Of a stretch of 64,000 nt of DNA, positions 15,139-24,011 are shown piece by piece; the stretch's first letter is position 1, and each line of letters opens with the position of its first letter. The position numbers and the translations under genes were made by a program. This DNA is from Myxococcales bacterium UBA1660. Its GTDB lineage: Bacteria > Myxococcota_A > Polyangia > Polyangiales > Houyiibacteriaceae. The stretch is from positions 4,540-68,539 of the forward strand of contig DCLA01000039.1 of the NCBI GenBank assembly GCA_002320815.1. Reading direction: 5' to 3'. A model generated the notes under the pieces. The model searched no databases and was not told the origin of the DNA. It was given only the letters and a program-made list of their open reading frames with translations.

Positions 15139-16362
15139 GTGGGTGACGAAGGAGCCAAGAGGGACATCTGGGTTCTCGGCTTCCGCGAGTCGGACGAGCG
15201 GCCCGACTCGGCGCTCGCCCGGGTCTTCTCCCTCGACTCGCTCCGGGCCCGGCGTCTGGTCGCCAGCCTGCCCGCGGTGGTGAAGCGCGAGGTCAGCCCG
15301 GAGGCCGCCGAGCCCATCGTCCAGGCGCTCCGGAAGATCGGAGCCCGCGTCGCGCTGGTCCCCTGCGGCGCCTCGAAGCCCCCGACCCGGAGCCTCTCGA
15401 TGCCGCCGGCGCCCGAGGTCCCCAAGGGCGCGCCGGTTCCGGCGGACGCGCCGAGCCCGGCGGCTTCGGGTGGGCTGGGAGACGTCGCCGCTCGCGAGAT
15501 CGACTTCGGCGAGCCCCCGCAGGCCGCGCCGTCCCCGCGGCCAGCCGCCGCGCCGCGGTCCCCGGCTCCCCCATCGCCCCAATCGCCGGCGACCGCGGTC
15601 GCTCCTCGATCGGCTCCGGCGGCCGCGCCCCGGTCCCCGGCGCCCGCGGCCGAAGCGCCGCCGGCCGCGCTCGCGCCTCCGCCGCTGACCTTTCTCGATC
15701 CCGTCGCGGTGCCGGAGCCCCCCGAGACTCCGCCCGCGGTGCAGAAGCGGACGCCGATACTCGCGGGCGCAGCCCTCGTCGTGGCGGGGCTGGTGGGTCT
15801 GACCTTCGCCCTGGGCCTCGAAGGCAACGTGCTCGGGGGCGAACAACCGACCCTGGTCGCCGCCGGTGCCGTCGCTGGCGCGCTGGCGTTCACCCTCTAC
15901 GGGCTCCAGCTCCTGGTCGGCGCGCTCCTCTTCGATGTCCGCGTCGTCGACGGGGTGGCCATCGCCGTGGCGCTCGCTCTGGGTGGCGGGGTAGCGGCCA
16001 CCGGCTACGCGCTGCACCACGAAGATCCCGCCGAGCTCGCGCGCCGGCAGCGCGCCGAGACCATGGCGGCGATCCGCGAAGGGCGACTCCCCGAGGCCCG
16101 CACCTATCTACGTGAACCCGGGCGCGCGTTCCGCGGGATGGACCGCGGAGCGTCCGTGGCGCTGGTGGATCGGCTCTACGAGGCGGGCGCGCGCCAGGTC
16201 TACGTAGGGGTCGACTTCGCCGAAGCTCCCGAAGAGGCCCACGGCTTGGCCATCTCGATGCCGCTGACGGCGACACGCCGACGGGCGGTGGAAGCCGCGC
16301 TCCGGGCCCAGGTGCCCGCGCCCCCCGCGGGCCAAGAGTGGTGGCTGGTGGAGCTGGAGTGA
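15139..16362 (+). CDS. Membrane protein with N-terminal L7/L12-like fold, first of a tandem pair
   Basis: A 407-residue protein with start GTG. Residues about 8-78 (RDIWVLGFRESDER...ALRKIGARVALVPCG) contain the pattern LxRVFSLDSLRARRLVASLPAVVKREV..EAAEPIVQALRKIGA, which resembles the C-terminal domain of ribosomal protein L7/L12. A Pro/Ala-rich linker (~85-195) follows, then three hydrophobic segments (~212-232, 238-262, 270-290) and a C-terminal soluble domain (~295-407). It is a clear paralog of the next gene (same order, DIWVLGF start). Function unknown; a membrane-tethered sensor or chaperone-binding role would be a guess. Confidence 0.75.
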   Translation: MGDEGAKRDIWVLGFRESDERPDSALARVFSLDSLRARRLVASLPAVVKREVSPEAAEPIVQALRKIGARVALVPCGASKPPTRSLSMPPAPEVPKGAPVPADAPSPAASGGLGDVAAREIDFGEPPQAAPSPRPAAAPRSPAPPSPQSPATAVAPRSAPAAAPRSPAPAAEAPPAALAPPPLTFLDPVAVPEPPETPPAVQKRTPILAGAALVVAGLVGLTFALGLEGNVLGGEQPTLVAAGAVAGALAFTLYGLQLLVGALLFDVRVVDGVAIAVALALGGGVAATGYALHHEDPAELARRQRAETMAAIREGRLPEARTYLREPGRAFRGMDRGASVALVDRLYEAGARQVYVGVDFAEAPEEAHGLAISMPLTATRRRAVEAALRAQVPAPPAGQEWWLVELE

Positions 16363-16421
16363 CGGTGCGTTGAAGCCGTCATTTTCCAGCACATGTCCCC
16401 CCACGGGGAGGCGTCCCCTGG

Positions 16422-16427
16422 TATGCT
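16422..16427 (+). promoter_or_regulatory. -10-like element TATGCT upstream of the second paralog
   Basis: TATGCTCGTCGCC matches TATCATCGTCGCC ahead of the first paralog in position and sequence. It contains the in-frame ATG at 16423, which makes that ATG less likely to be the real start. Confidence 0.4.
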
Positions 16428-16449
16428 CGTCGCCTTCGAGGATGTTCCC

Positions 16450-17946
16450 TTGAGTCGCGTCGACATCTGGGTCCTGGGGTTCGAGCCAGGCTGGTCCGAG
16501 CCCCCATCCGAAGGGCTCCGTCGGGTCTTCGGGCTCGAGGTACAGGAAGCGCTCACCTTGGAGCTGACCGTGCCGGCGCCGGTCAAACGCGTGGACGCGG
16601 GCGAAGCCGAGCAGTGGCTGAGCGCCCTGCGCTCCATCGGCGCGGAGGTCGAATCCCGTCCCGCCGAGAGCGGAGTTCCTCCCGCCTTCGACCTGGACCC
16701 ACCGCGGGGCGTGCCGCCCACGAGCGACGTGAAGGTCTTCGAGGGGCCGCCCGGTATCGTGATGCCGGCGAAGTCGGCGCAGGCCAAGGCCAAGGCCCGG
16801 GCGGAGGTCGCCGCCCTCGCCGGGAGCACGCGCAAGAAGCCCGCCCCCCCGAAGACCGGCGCGGGCGGCGCCGTCAAAGAGGAGGTGGTTCGGGTCATCC
16901 GTACGCCCTCCACGCCCCAGGACCGGCGGCCACCGCCGGCCCGCAAGGCCAGCCAGCCGGCCATCATCTTCGACGAAGATCTCGACGCGACGGAAGCGCC
17001 CGCGGCTCCCCCAGCCGCGCCGGCTCCCCCGGCCGCGCCGGCCGCCGCCGACCCCTTCGGCGGCGATCTGGACATCGCGCTCCCCAGCCCGGCCAAGGGA
17101 CCCGCGGCGAAGAGCAAGGCGAAGTCGAAGGCGAAAGCGAAGTCGAAGGCGAAAGCGAAGTCGACGGCGAAGAGCGCCGGTCCCAGCTCGGCTCCCCTGG
17201 GCAACCCCGGAGAGGCGGCGTTGAGCGATGCCTTCGAGGATCCCCTGGCCCCCGACGTCCAGCTGGAGCTCGAGGACGTGCGCGAGGCCCGGCCCGCCAC
17301 GGACGGCCCGGAGTCGGCGACCCACGTCGCCCCGGTGGTGGAAGGCGCGAACCCTGGACGCGAGATCGGCTTCGGCCTCGCGTTCATCGTCCTCGGCCTC
17401 GTGGCCCTCTACGTCGGCGTCATGCGGTTCCAGAGCTGCCTGCTGGGTACCGGTGACTACGTGACCTGGCTCGGCGACGCCGTCGGCTTCGGCGGCCTCG
17501 TCTACGGGCTCTACTTCGTCGCCGCAGCCCTGACCAAACGGGAGCCGGAGCTCGACCCGAGCCACATCGGCGCGGCCATGGTGCTGGGCTTCGGGATCGC
17601 CTTCGGCGTCGCCACCCTGCAGGCTCCGACGGAGCCCGGGGACGGCGTCGACGCCCGGGAGTTCGTCGCCGAGCCCAAGTCGCGCCTGGTGGACTCGACT
17701 TCGGAACAGGGTCGCGAGATCGTCGACGCCGCCTTCGAAGGGGGCGCCGTGTCGGTCGAAGCGGGGGGCATCCAGAGCTTCCTCGGACGACGGGTCGCGC
17801 ACTCGCTGGTCATCCGGCTCCCCGAGTCCGGCGGCGCCCGCGCTCACATGGCGGCGCTGATCCGCCGGAGCCTCGGAGCCGATCGGGCGATCCTCGCCGC
17901 CAACGTTCCCTCGGGCGACGTCTGGGTCGTGCCGCTCCGCCCCTGA
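16450..17946 (+). CDS. Membrane protein with N-terminal L7/L12-like fold, second of a tandem pair
   Basis: The product (498 residues from a TTG at 16450) begins MSRVDIWVLGFEPG, aligning with the first paralog's start. It has the same layout: L7/L12-like N-domain (LRRVFGLEVQEALTLELTVPAPVKRV..EAEQWLSALRSIGAEV), a long Ala/Pro/Lys linker with a KSKAKSKAKAKSKAKAKS run (~225-245), three hydrophobic helices (~310-400) and a C-terminal domain. In-frame ATGs at 16393 and 16423 would give longer proteins (517 and 507 residues). I prefer the TTG because it is preceded by an SD-like CGAGGA and matches the paralog. Its stop overlaps the next gene's ATG by one base (TGATG). Confidence 0.72.
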   Translation: MSRVDIWVLGFEPGWSEPPSEGLRRVFGLEVQEALTLELTVPAPVKRVDAGEAEQWLSALRSIGAEVESRPAESGVPPAFDLDPPRGVPPTSDVKVFEGPPGIVMPAKSAQAKAKARAEVAALAGSTRKKPAPPKTGAGGAVKEEVVRVIRTPSTPQDRRPPPARKASQPAIIFDEDLDATEAPAAPPAAPAPPAAPAAADPFGGDLDIALPSPAKGPAAKSKAKSKAKAKSKAKAKSTAKSAGPSSAPLGNPGEAALSDAFEDPLAPDVQLELEDVREARPATDGPESATHVAPVVEGANPGREIGFGLAFIVLGLVALYVGVMRFQSCLLGTGDYVTWLGDAVGFGGLVYGLYFVAAALTKREPELDPSHIGAAMVLGFGIAFGVATLQAPTEPGDGVDAREFVAEPKSRLVDSTSEQGREIVDAAFEGGAVSVEAGGIQSFLGRRVAHSLVIRLPESGGARAHMAALIRRSLGADRAILAANVPSGDVWVVPLRP

Positions 17947-18734
17947 TGCCCGAAGGGGATACCATCCACCGCACCGCGCGCTCGATGCAGCGCGCGCTCG
18001 CCGGCAAGGTCGTGCTGCGGGCCGAGTCCCGGATGCCGCGGGTACCGTCCACGAAGCTGACGGGCGCGACCATCGAAGAGGTCGTGGCCCGGGGCAAGCA
18101 CGTGGTGATGCGCTTCGCCGACGGTCGGGTCCTGCGCACCCACATGCAGATGACCGGTTCGTGGCATCTCTACCGGACGACCGACCGCTGGCGCCGGCCC
18201 CGGCGACAGATGGTGCTCCTCCTGGAGACCGACCCCTGGCACGCCGTTGCCTTCAACGTGCCCCAGGCCGAGCTGCTCCGCAGCGAGCGGCACTCGGCGC
18301 AGCTCCGTCGGCTCGGTCCCGACCTCCTCGATCCGGACGCGGATCTCGACGACGCCATTCGGCGCCTCACCAGCGAGCCGGACATCCCGCTCGGGGTCGC
18401 GGTGATGCGTCAGGACCTCGTGTCGGGCATCGGCAACGTCTACAAGAGCGAGCTGCTCTTCCTCGAGAAGCTGGATCCCTTCGGGCCGGTGAGCGCGGTG
18501 AGCCCGGAGCAGCTCCGCGTCCTCCTGGAGCGCACTCGGGAGCTGATGCGCCGCAACCTCCGCGGCCCGGAGAGGATCACCACCGGCCGCTCGGACCGGA
18601 TGAGCAAGCACGTCTACGGGCGCCAGGGCGAGCCCTGCCCCGTCTGCGAGACGCCGATCCGGATGCGCCGCCAAGGCACCGGCGGCCGCTCCACCTACTG
18701 GTGCCCCACCTGCCAACCTCCCGTCACCCCCTGA
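17946..18734 (+). CDS. Fpg/Nei-family DNA glycosylase/AP lyase (Nei2-like)
   Basis: The 262-residue enzyme starts MPEGDTIHR, so after Met removal Pro1 is the Schiff-base nucleophile and Glu2 is the acid. The GDT variant of the N-terminus is typical of the endonuclease VIII/Nei2 group rather than MutM. The H2TH region holds GIGNVYKSELLFLEKLDP, and the zinc finger CPVC..CPTC is intact at the C-terminus (~230-257). It should remove oxidised bases and cut the abasic site. The ATG overlaps the previous stop by one base, so translation is coupled to the second DIWVLGF paralog. Confidence 0.92.
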   Translation: MPEGDTIHRTARSMQRALAGKVVLRAESRMPRVPSTKLTGATIEEVVARGKHVVMRFADGRVLRTHMQMTGSWHLYRTTDRWRRPRRQMVLLLETDPWHAVAFNVPQAELLRSERHSAQLRRLGPDLLDPDADLDDAIRRLTSEPDIPLGVAVMRQDLVSGIGNVYKSELLFLEKLDPFGPVSAVSPEQLRVLLERTRELMRRNLRGPERITTGRSDRMSKHVYGRQGEPCPVCETPIRMRRQGTGGRSTYWCPTCQPPVTP

Positions 18735-18742
18735 GCCGAGCG

Positions 18743-18763
18743 AGGGGCTGGGTGCCAGCCCCT
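18743..18763. terminator. Bidirectional hairpin between nei-like and sugar transferase genes
   Basis: AGGGGCTGG-GTG-CCAGCCCCT, a perfect 9-bp stem with a 3-base loop, in the 35-base gap between convergent genes. No T-run follows on either strand. Confidence 0.55.
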
Positions 18764-18769
18764 GGCTAG

Positions 18770-20176
18770 CTAATACGCGTTCCGTCGGACCTTGGAGCCG
18801 AAGACCGTCAGGAAGATGATCTTGATGTCCCAGAGGAGGGCCCAGTTGCGGATGTACTCGAGGTCATGCTCGATCCGCTTCTCCATCTTCTCCAGGGTGT
18901 CGGTCTCGCCACGCCAGCCGTTGACCTGAGCCCACCCGGTGATGCCCGGCTTCACCTTGTGGCGGAGCATGTAGCCCTGGATGCGCTTCCGGTACTCCTC
19001 GTTGTGCGCCACGGCGTGGGGCCGCGGGCCGACGATGCTCATCTGCCCGGTGACCACGTGGATGAACTGGGGGAGCTCGTCGAGGCTGGTCCGCCGGATG
19101 AAGCGACCGAAGGGCGTGATGCGGTCGTCGTTCTTGGTCGCCTGGGTGACCTTCGCGCCGTCTTCCATGACCTTCATGGAGCGGAACTTCAGGACGTGGA
19201 TCACCTCGCCGTTGAGCCCGTAGCGACGCTGACGGAAGAAGACCGGGCCCCGCGAGCTGAGCTTCACGCCCAGCGCGATGAAGAGCATCGGCAAGCTGAT
19301 GAGCCCCAGGATCATGGAGCCGACGACGATGTCCTCGGCGCGCTTCAGCCAGCCGTCGACGCCGTAGAAGGGCGTCTCGTGGATGCTGACCACCGGGACG
19401 TCGCCGAGGGATCCCCAGCGGGCCCGCAGCAGGTCGAAGGCGTCGAAGTCCGCGGCCATGTAGACGCTCGCGGTGGTGTCGGCGAGCTTGCGGACCAGCT
19501 CGTTGATCCGCGGCTCCGCCCGCAGCGGCAGCGCGATGTAGATGATGTCCACCTCGCCCTTGCGCGCCCGCTCGACCAAGACGTCGAGCTGCCCCTCGTA
19601 GGGCCCCAGCTCTTCGGGGATCGGGTGGCAGCGCTGCGGGACCCGGTCGTCGTAGTAGCCGACCACGCGCATGCCGAGCTCGGGTTCCGTCCCGATCGTG
19701 CGCCCCACCCGCTCGCCGAGCTCGGTGAGGCCGGCGATGGCCACCGTGCGCGTGTTGCGGCCCCGCTTGCGCATCTCGCGGAGGAAGAGCCGCAGGCCCG
19801 CGCGCCAGATCGCGATCGCCGTGACCGCGCTGCCGCCCCAGAGGATGGTGATCGCGCGCGAGTAGTCTGCCGAGCGCTTGGACACGAAGGCGAACATCAG
19901 GAGCACGCCCGAGGTGATCACCCAGGACAGGAAGACCCGGGCGGTCTCCGGCGTGATCTTGCGACCTCGCCAGGCCGAATAGAGCCCCAGCCACTGGGCG
20001 ACGAAGTGCTGGATGGTGACCGCCAAGACGGTCGCCGTCGTGTGCATGTCGCGCCAGGTCTCGCCCATCGCCCGAACGGCGATGAAGTGGGTCAGCGCGA
20101 TGAGGCCTGCGTCGACGAGACGCATGACCAGGTTGAGCGCCGGGCTGTGGGGTTTGACGAGACCCTGGGAACCCAC
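18770..20176 (-). CDS. Polyprenyl-phosphate glycosyl-1-phosphate transferase (WcaJ/EpsZ-like)
   Basis: The 468-residue polyisoprenyl-phosphate hexose-1-phosphate transferase should put the first sugar of an exopolysaccharide repeat on undecaprenyl phosphate. It has four N-terminal membrane helices, a CoA-binding-like Rossmann domain (~120-250) and a C-terminal catalytic domain (~280-468) with VFFRQRRYGLNGEVIHVLKF RSMK, DELPQFIHVVTGQMSIVGPRP and KPGITGWAQVNG. The start is the GTG at 20176 with SD GAGGAG 8 bases upstream. It diverges from the Wza-like export gene, so the two likely belong to one polysaccharide locus that continues elsewhere. Confidence 0.93.
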   Translation of the reverse strand: MGSQGLVKPHSPALNLVMRLVDAGLIALTHFIAVRAMGETWRDMHTTATVLAVTIQHFVAQWLGLYSAWRGRKITPETARVFLSWVITSGVLLMFAFVSKRSADYSRAITILWGGSAVTAIAIWRAGLRLFLREMRKRGRNTRTVAIAGLTELGERVGRTIGTEPELGMRVVGYYDDRVPQRCHPIPEELGPYEGQLDVLVERARKGEVDIIYIALPLRAEPRINELVRKLADTTASVYMAADFDAFDLLRARWGSLGDVPVVSIHETPFYGVDGWLKRAEDIVVGSMILGLISLPMLFIALGVKLSSRGPVFFRQRRYGLNGEVIHVLKFRSMKVMEDGAKVTQATKNDDRITPFGRFIRRTSLDELPQFIHVVTGQMSIVGPRPHAVAHNEEYRKRIQGYMLRHKVKPGITGWAQVNGWRGETDTLEKMEKRIEHDLEYIRNWALLWDIKIIFLTVFGSKVRRNAY

Positions 20177-20379
20177 GGGTTCCTCTCCTCGATTCGGTAG
20201 ACGATTCGCACACCCAGGGCGGACTTTTGAGACCGCCTCCGGAATCCCCAAGGATGTAGCAGCCGGATCCGGGTGCGCAACTGTGCGTTCGGGTACGTCC
20301 CCCAGTCGGGACACCTTCCCCGTCACCCCCGCGAAGGCGGCCTTGCTGCCGTCCTCCCGGCGGGCTACCACCGCCACCC

Positions 20380-21369
20380 ATGGGGAGGCTCTTCGCCATC
20401 GGCCTGACCGCGCTCGCGGCCTGCCACCGCTACGACCCGCCGCCGGTCCACCCGCATCAGGACCCGGCGTTCGAGCAGGTGGCCGTGCCCGAGCCCGCCG
20501 GCCTCGACCAGGATCCGGCGGAGCCGATGCGCATCCTGCCGGGCGACGTGGTGCTGCTGCGGACCTTCTCCACGGACAACCAAGAGTACGACGGCTTGGT
20601 CGTCGACGAGCGCGGCACCCTCCACGTGCCCCTCGGGGGCGACGTGGCGGTCGGTGGGCTCACGCTCACCGAAGCCGAAGAGCGGGTGCAGACGGCGCTC
20701 CGGACCCTGGACACGGTGGTCCGGGTCGGTCTGGCGGTGAGCCAACCCAACGGGCACATGGGCAGCGTCGTCGGCGCCGTCGACGATCCGGGGCGCTACC
20801 CGCTGACCCCGGGCATGCGCGTCGCCGACCTCATCGCCCTCGCCGGTGGTCCCCGGGGCACCGTCGAGAGCCAGGACTCCGGTCCCATCGCCGATCTCGC
20901 CGGGGCGCGCTTGGTCCGGGGGGGCGAGACCGTGGACATCAGCGTCGGCCTCGCGCTGCAGGGCGATCCCCGGCACAACGTGCGGGTCCGCGCGGGCGAT
21001 CACGTCTACGTGCCCATGGCCCGGGAGCAGATGGTCATCGTGCTGGGCTCGGTGGAGAGCGCGGGCGTCTTCGCGTTCCGGCGCGGCATGCGGCTCTCCG
21101 AGGTGCTCGCGCGCGCCGGCGGCCTCGACGAGCGGGGCGACCGCACGCACATCAACATCGTCCGCGGGTCCCTCGAGGCGCCGCAGGTCTACACCGCGAG
21201 CCTCCGCTCGATCAGCCGCGGCGACGCCCCCGACGTGCACCTCGCCGCCGGCGACATCGTGTACGTGACCGAGGAGTGGACCGCCCACGTGGGCGAGACC
21301 CTCTCGCGCCTGGCGCCGCTCCTGGCCGACCCCGCGACCATCGGCCTGGCCATCGCGCTCACTCAGTGA
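20380..21369 (+). CDS. Wza-like polysaccharide export lipoprotein with SLBB domains
   Basis: The 329-residue protein has a short lipoprotein signal (IGLTALAAC), a Poly_export domain (about residues 48-130: PMRILPGDVVLLRTFSTDNQEYDGLVVDERGTLHVPLGG) and two SLBB domains (SVVGAVDDPGRYPLTPGMRVADLIALAGG and IVLGSVESAGVFAFRRGMRLSEVLARAGG). It would form the outer-membrane export channel for a capsule or exopolysaccharide. It diverges from the sugar transferase (203 bases between starts) and its end overlaps the end of the convergent kinase by 11 bases. Confidence 0.93.
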   Translation: MGRLFAIGLTALAACHRYDPPPVHPHQDPAFEQVAVPEPAGLDQDPAEPMRILPGDVVLLRTFSTDNQEYDGLVVDERGTLHVPLGGDVAVGGLTLTEAEERVQTALRTLDTVVRVGLAVSQPNGHMGSVVGAVDDPGRYPLTPGMRVADLIALAGGPRGTVESQDSGPIADLAGARLVRGGETVDISVGLALQGDPRHNVRVRAGDHVYVPMAREQMVIVLGSVESAGVFAFRRGMRLSEVLARAGGLDERGDRTHINIVRGSLEAPQVYTASLRSISRGDAPDVHLAAGDIVYVTEEWTAHVGETLSRLAPLLADPATIGLAIALTQ

Positions 21370-23368
21370 GGCCGAGGATGGTCGCCGGGTCGAGCGCCTG
21401 GGCGGCGCGGCCCTGGCGGACCTCCTCGACCAACGCCGCGTAGTCGATCCGCTGGAGCGCCTCGGGCGCGAGGCGGCGGCGGAGGAGCGCGACGTTGGCG
21501 GCGGTCGCCGGCCGCATGTGCGTGCGCACCTCGACCCGGGGTCCACCCCGCTCGACCGCCGCGAGCGCGATCAGCGCCATGCCCGGCTCGAGGAGATGCC
21601 CCCCGAGGCTCACCGCGAGCTCCCCCTCGGCGATGGCGTCGAGGCCCTCGGAGGTCCAGTCCACGCCGCCGACGAAGACGTCCACCCCCGGCTCGCGACC
21701 CGCCTGGCGCGCGCCGTCGATGGCGCCGAGCGCGAGCGCGTCGTTGCCGGCCCAGATGCGATCGATCCGCGGATCGTCGGTGAGCGCTCGTCGGACCGCG
21801 CGCCGGGACGCCGTCCGGCTCGCGACGGGATCCAGTTGGGTCGCCGGGATGCCCGCTTCGTGGAGCGCGCGTTCGAGCCCGAGGCGGCGCTCGGAGAACG
21901 ACGCCTCCCCCGCCGGCCCGTGCACCGCCAGGACGTGGGGTCGCGAACCGGAGCCCATCGCGACGAGCGCCTCCAAGAGCTCGGCGCCGGTCCGCTCGTC
22001 GTCGGAGCGGATGGAGACCCGCGCCGGCGTGACGCGCTCGAAGGCGTTGTTCACCGCCGCCACCGGGACCGCCCGCTCGTGGGCCATGTCGACCAAGACC
22101 GGGCCTTGGCCCTCGAAGCTCTGGACCACCACGCCGCCGAGCTCCTCCTCGGCCAGGAGGGTGCGGAGCTGGGCGCGCATGCGGCCCGCGTCGTCCCCGG
22201 CCTCGTAAACCACCACCGGGCGCCCGAGGCCTTCGGCCGCCGCTTCGTAGAAGGGGAAGGTCGACCACCAGAAGGGCGTGAGCTGCGGGACCAGGTAGGC
22301 CGTCGGCGCTCCCTCCCCGGGGATCTGCAGCACCGGGTGGAGCTCGGCGGCCGGCGCGGTGGGCGAAGGCCAGAGGAAGAAGGTCGCGGCGACGGCGACC
22401 AGGAGCGCCGCCAAGAGCGCCAGGAGCAGAGGCCGTCGCGAGGTCGTCGGCCCGATCAGCGCGGCCGCCTCGCCCATCGTGGCCGGTCGGGCCTGGCGGT
22501 CGGGCTGCAGGCAGGTCTCGACCAGTCGCGCCAGATCCGTGGGCGCGTCCTCGGGGAGCGCGACCGCGCCGGACCGGGTCCAGGCGAGCACCTCGGGAAA
22601 CGAGGCCCCCCGGGGGACCGGGTGGGTGCCGGTGATCATCTCGTGGACGAGTAGACCGAAGGTCCAGATGTCCGCGCGAGCGTCGACCGGGAGCTCGTCC
22701 TCGAACTGCTCCGGGGCCATGTAGCGAGGGGACCCCACCAGCTCGCCGCTCTCGCTCAGGCTCACCCGCTGCGGCTCGACGAGCTTGGCGATCCCGAAGT
22801 CCAGGACGCGCACCCCCGGCCGCATCGGGTCCGAGGTGGGCACCAGCATCACGTTGGTCGGCTTCAGGTCCCGATGGACGACGCCCTCGTCGTGCGCGGC
22901 GCCGACGCACGCGGCGATCTCGCGCGCCACGTGCCGAGCCAAAGCCGGCGGCAAGGGCCCCGAACGCGCCAGCCGGGCCCGCAGGGTGTCGCCGCGAACC
23001 AGCTCCATCACGATGAAGGGGTGCCCGCGACCCGAGGGGTCCTCGTGGACACCGAAGTCGTGGGCGACCACCGCGCCGGGATGGCGGAGCCGTCCCAGCG
23101 TCTCGGCCTCTTGGGTGAAGCGCCGCACGTCCCGCGGCGACCGACCGCCGCGCATCACCTTGACGGCCACGTGCCGCGAGAGGGCCGGCTGGAAGGCCCG
23201 GTAGACCTCCGACATCCCTCCGTGCCCCACGCATTCCTCCACGCGATAGCGCCCCGCGATGATCGTGCCGGGCGCGATCAACGGCTCGCCATCGGCTCCG
23301 GCATCGGAGTCGGTGGTGTCGTTCCCCAAGGACTCACGGTCCCCGAAATGCATCCCAGGTGCAATCAT
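21359..23368 (-). CDS. Ser/Thr kinase fused to a periplasmic sugar-binding-protein domain
   Basis: The 669-residue one-piece receptor kinase has a Hanks kinase domain (about 40-300: glycine loop VGHGGMSEVYRA, Lys70, HRDLKPTN 165-172, DFG 190-192, APEQ), one membrane helix (313-333, PLLLALLAALLVAVAATFFLW without break) and a periplasmic domain of the LacI/RbsB sugar-binding type (about 342-640). The latter shows the usual landmarks: VVVQSFEGQGP, VAAVNNAF, SIRSDDERTGAELLEAL, IWAGNDALALGAIDGARQAG and FVGGVDWTSEGLDAI. It should sense a small periplasmic ligand and phosphorylate cytoplasmic targets. An alternative start at 23353 removes five residues. Confidence 0.92.
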   Translation of the reverse strand: MIAPGMHFGDRESLGNDTTDSDAGADGEPLIAPGTIIAGRYRVEECVGHGGMSEVYRAFQPALSRHVAVKVMRGGRSPRDVRRFTQEAETLGRLRHPGAVVAHDFGVHEDPSGRGHPFIVMELVRGDTLRARLARSGPLPPALARHVAREIAACVGAAHDEGVVHRDLKPTNVMLVPTSDPMRPGVRVLDFGIAKLVEPQRVSLSESGELVGSPRYMAPEQFEDELPVDARADIWTFGLLVHEMITGTHPVPRGASFPEVLAWTRSGAVALPEDAPTDLARLVETCLQPDRQARPATMGEAAALIGPTTSRRPLLLALLAALLVAVAATFFLWPSPTAPAAELHPVLQIPGEGAPTAYLVPQLTPFWWSTFPFYEAAAEGLGRPVVVYEAGDDAGRMRAQLRTLLAEEELGGVVVQSFEGQGPVLVDMAHERAVPVAAVNNAFERVTPARVSIRSDDERTGAELLEALVAMGSGSRPHVLAVHGPAGEASFSERRLGLERALHEAGIPATQLDPVASRTASRRAVRRALTDDPRIDRIWAGNDALALGAIDGARQAGREPGVDVFVGGVDWTSEGLDAIAEGELAVSLGGHLLEPGMALIALAAVERGGPRVEVRTHMRPATAANVALLRRRLAPEALQRIDYAALVEEVRQGRAAQALDPATILGLTE

Positions 23369-23405
23369 CTCTCGTGGCTACCCGCGGGAGCGGTACCATG
23401 CGGGG

Positions 23406-23939
23406 ATGCTTCGTCTCCTCGCTTTCTCGCTCGCGCTCACCGCACTCGGCTTCGGAGCCGAGGCCTCGGCCCAGCGCGCGTTCAGCCAGAACCACATCCA
23501 CGGGGTGCGCCCCGAGGTCCACTTCGACGCCGGCTTCCACGGGTACCTGGGCGCTGGCTTCGATCTGGAGATCCCCATCGTCCCCGATGGCGTGCTCCGC
23601 GGGATGGACGACGAGATCGCCATCGTCCCCGGCTTCGACTTCCTCTTCTACGACTTCGTCCACGACGGCCCCCACGGCCTCGGCTTCGCGCCCCAGGTCA
23701 CCGCCCAGTGGACCTTCTACGTGTCCCGGCGCTGGTCGGTCTTCCCCGAGGTGGGCGCGACGGTGCTCATCACCACCGAGAAGGACCACCCCTACTTCCA
23801 CCGCTACGGGAAGAAGGGGAAGCACTTCTACGCAGACCCGGTCGGAGCCTTCGGCGCGCGCTTCCACATCAACCAGCGCAACGCCCTGGTCTTCCGCATC
23901 GGGTATCCCTTCGGCGGCCAGATCGGCTTCACCTTCTGA
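23406..23939 (+). CDS. Secreted or outer-membrane beta-barrel-like protein
   Basis: A 177-residue protein with a clear signal peptide (RLLAFSLALTALGFGAEASA|Q). The mature part alternates hydrophobic and polar residues in strands and ends in GGQIGFTF, with a terminal Phe typical of outer-membrane barrels. FDAGFHGYLGAGFDLEIPIV and HGLGFAPQVTAQWTFYVSRRWSVFPEVGATVL look like barrel strands. The start at 23406 gives the signal peptide. Family not recognised. It sits between two kinase genes, diverging from one and preceding the other. Confidence 0.75.
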   Translation: MLRLLAFSLALTALGFGAEASAQRAFSQNHIHGVRPEVHFDAGFHGYLGAGFDLEIPIVPDGVLRGMDDEIAIVPGFDFLFYDFVHDGPHGLGFAPQVTAQWTFYVSRRWSVFPEVGATVLITTEKDHPYFHRYGKKGKHFYADPVGAFGARFHINQRNALVFRIGYPFGGQIGFTF

Positions 23940-24011
23940 GCCGGCTGAGCCCGACCGGAGAAATCGGTCCCTCGGGCACAACTCGCCGGCGCGCCGGTCG
24001 AGGGGTGCCCC

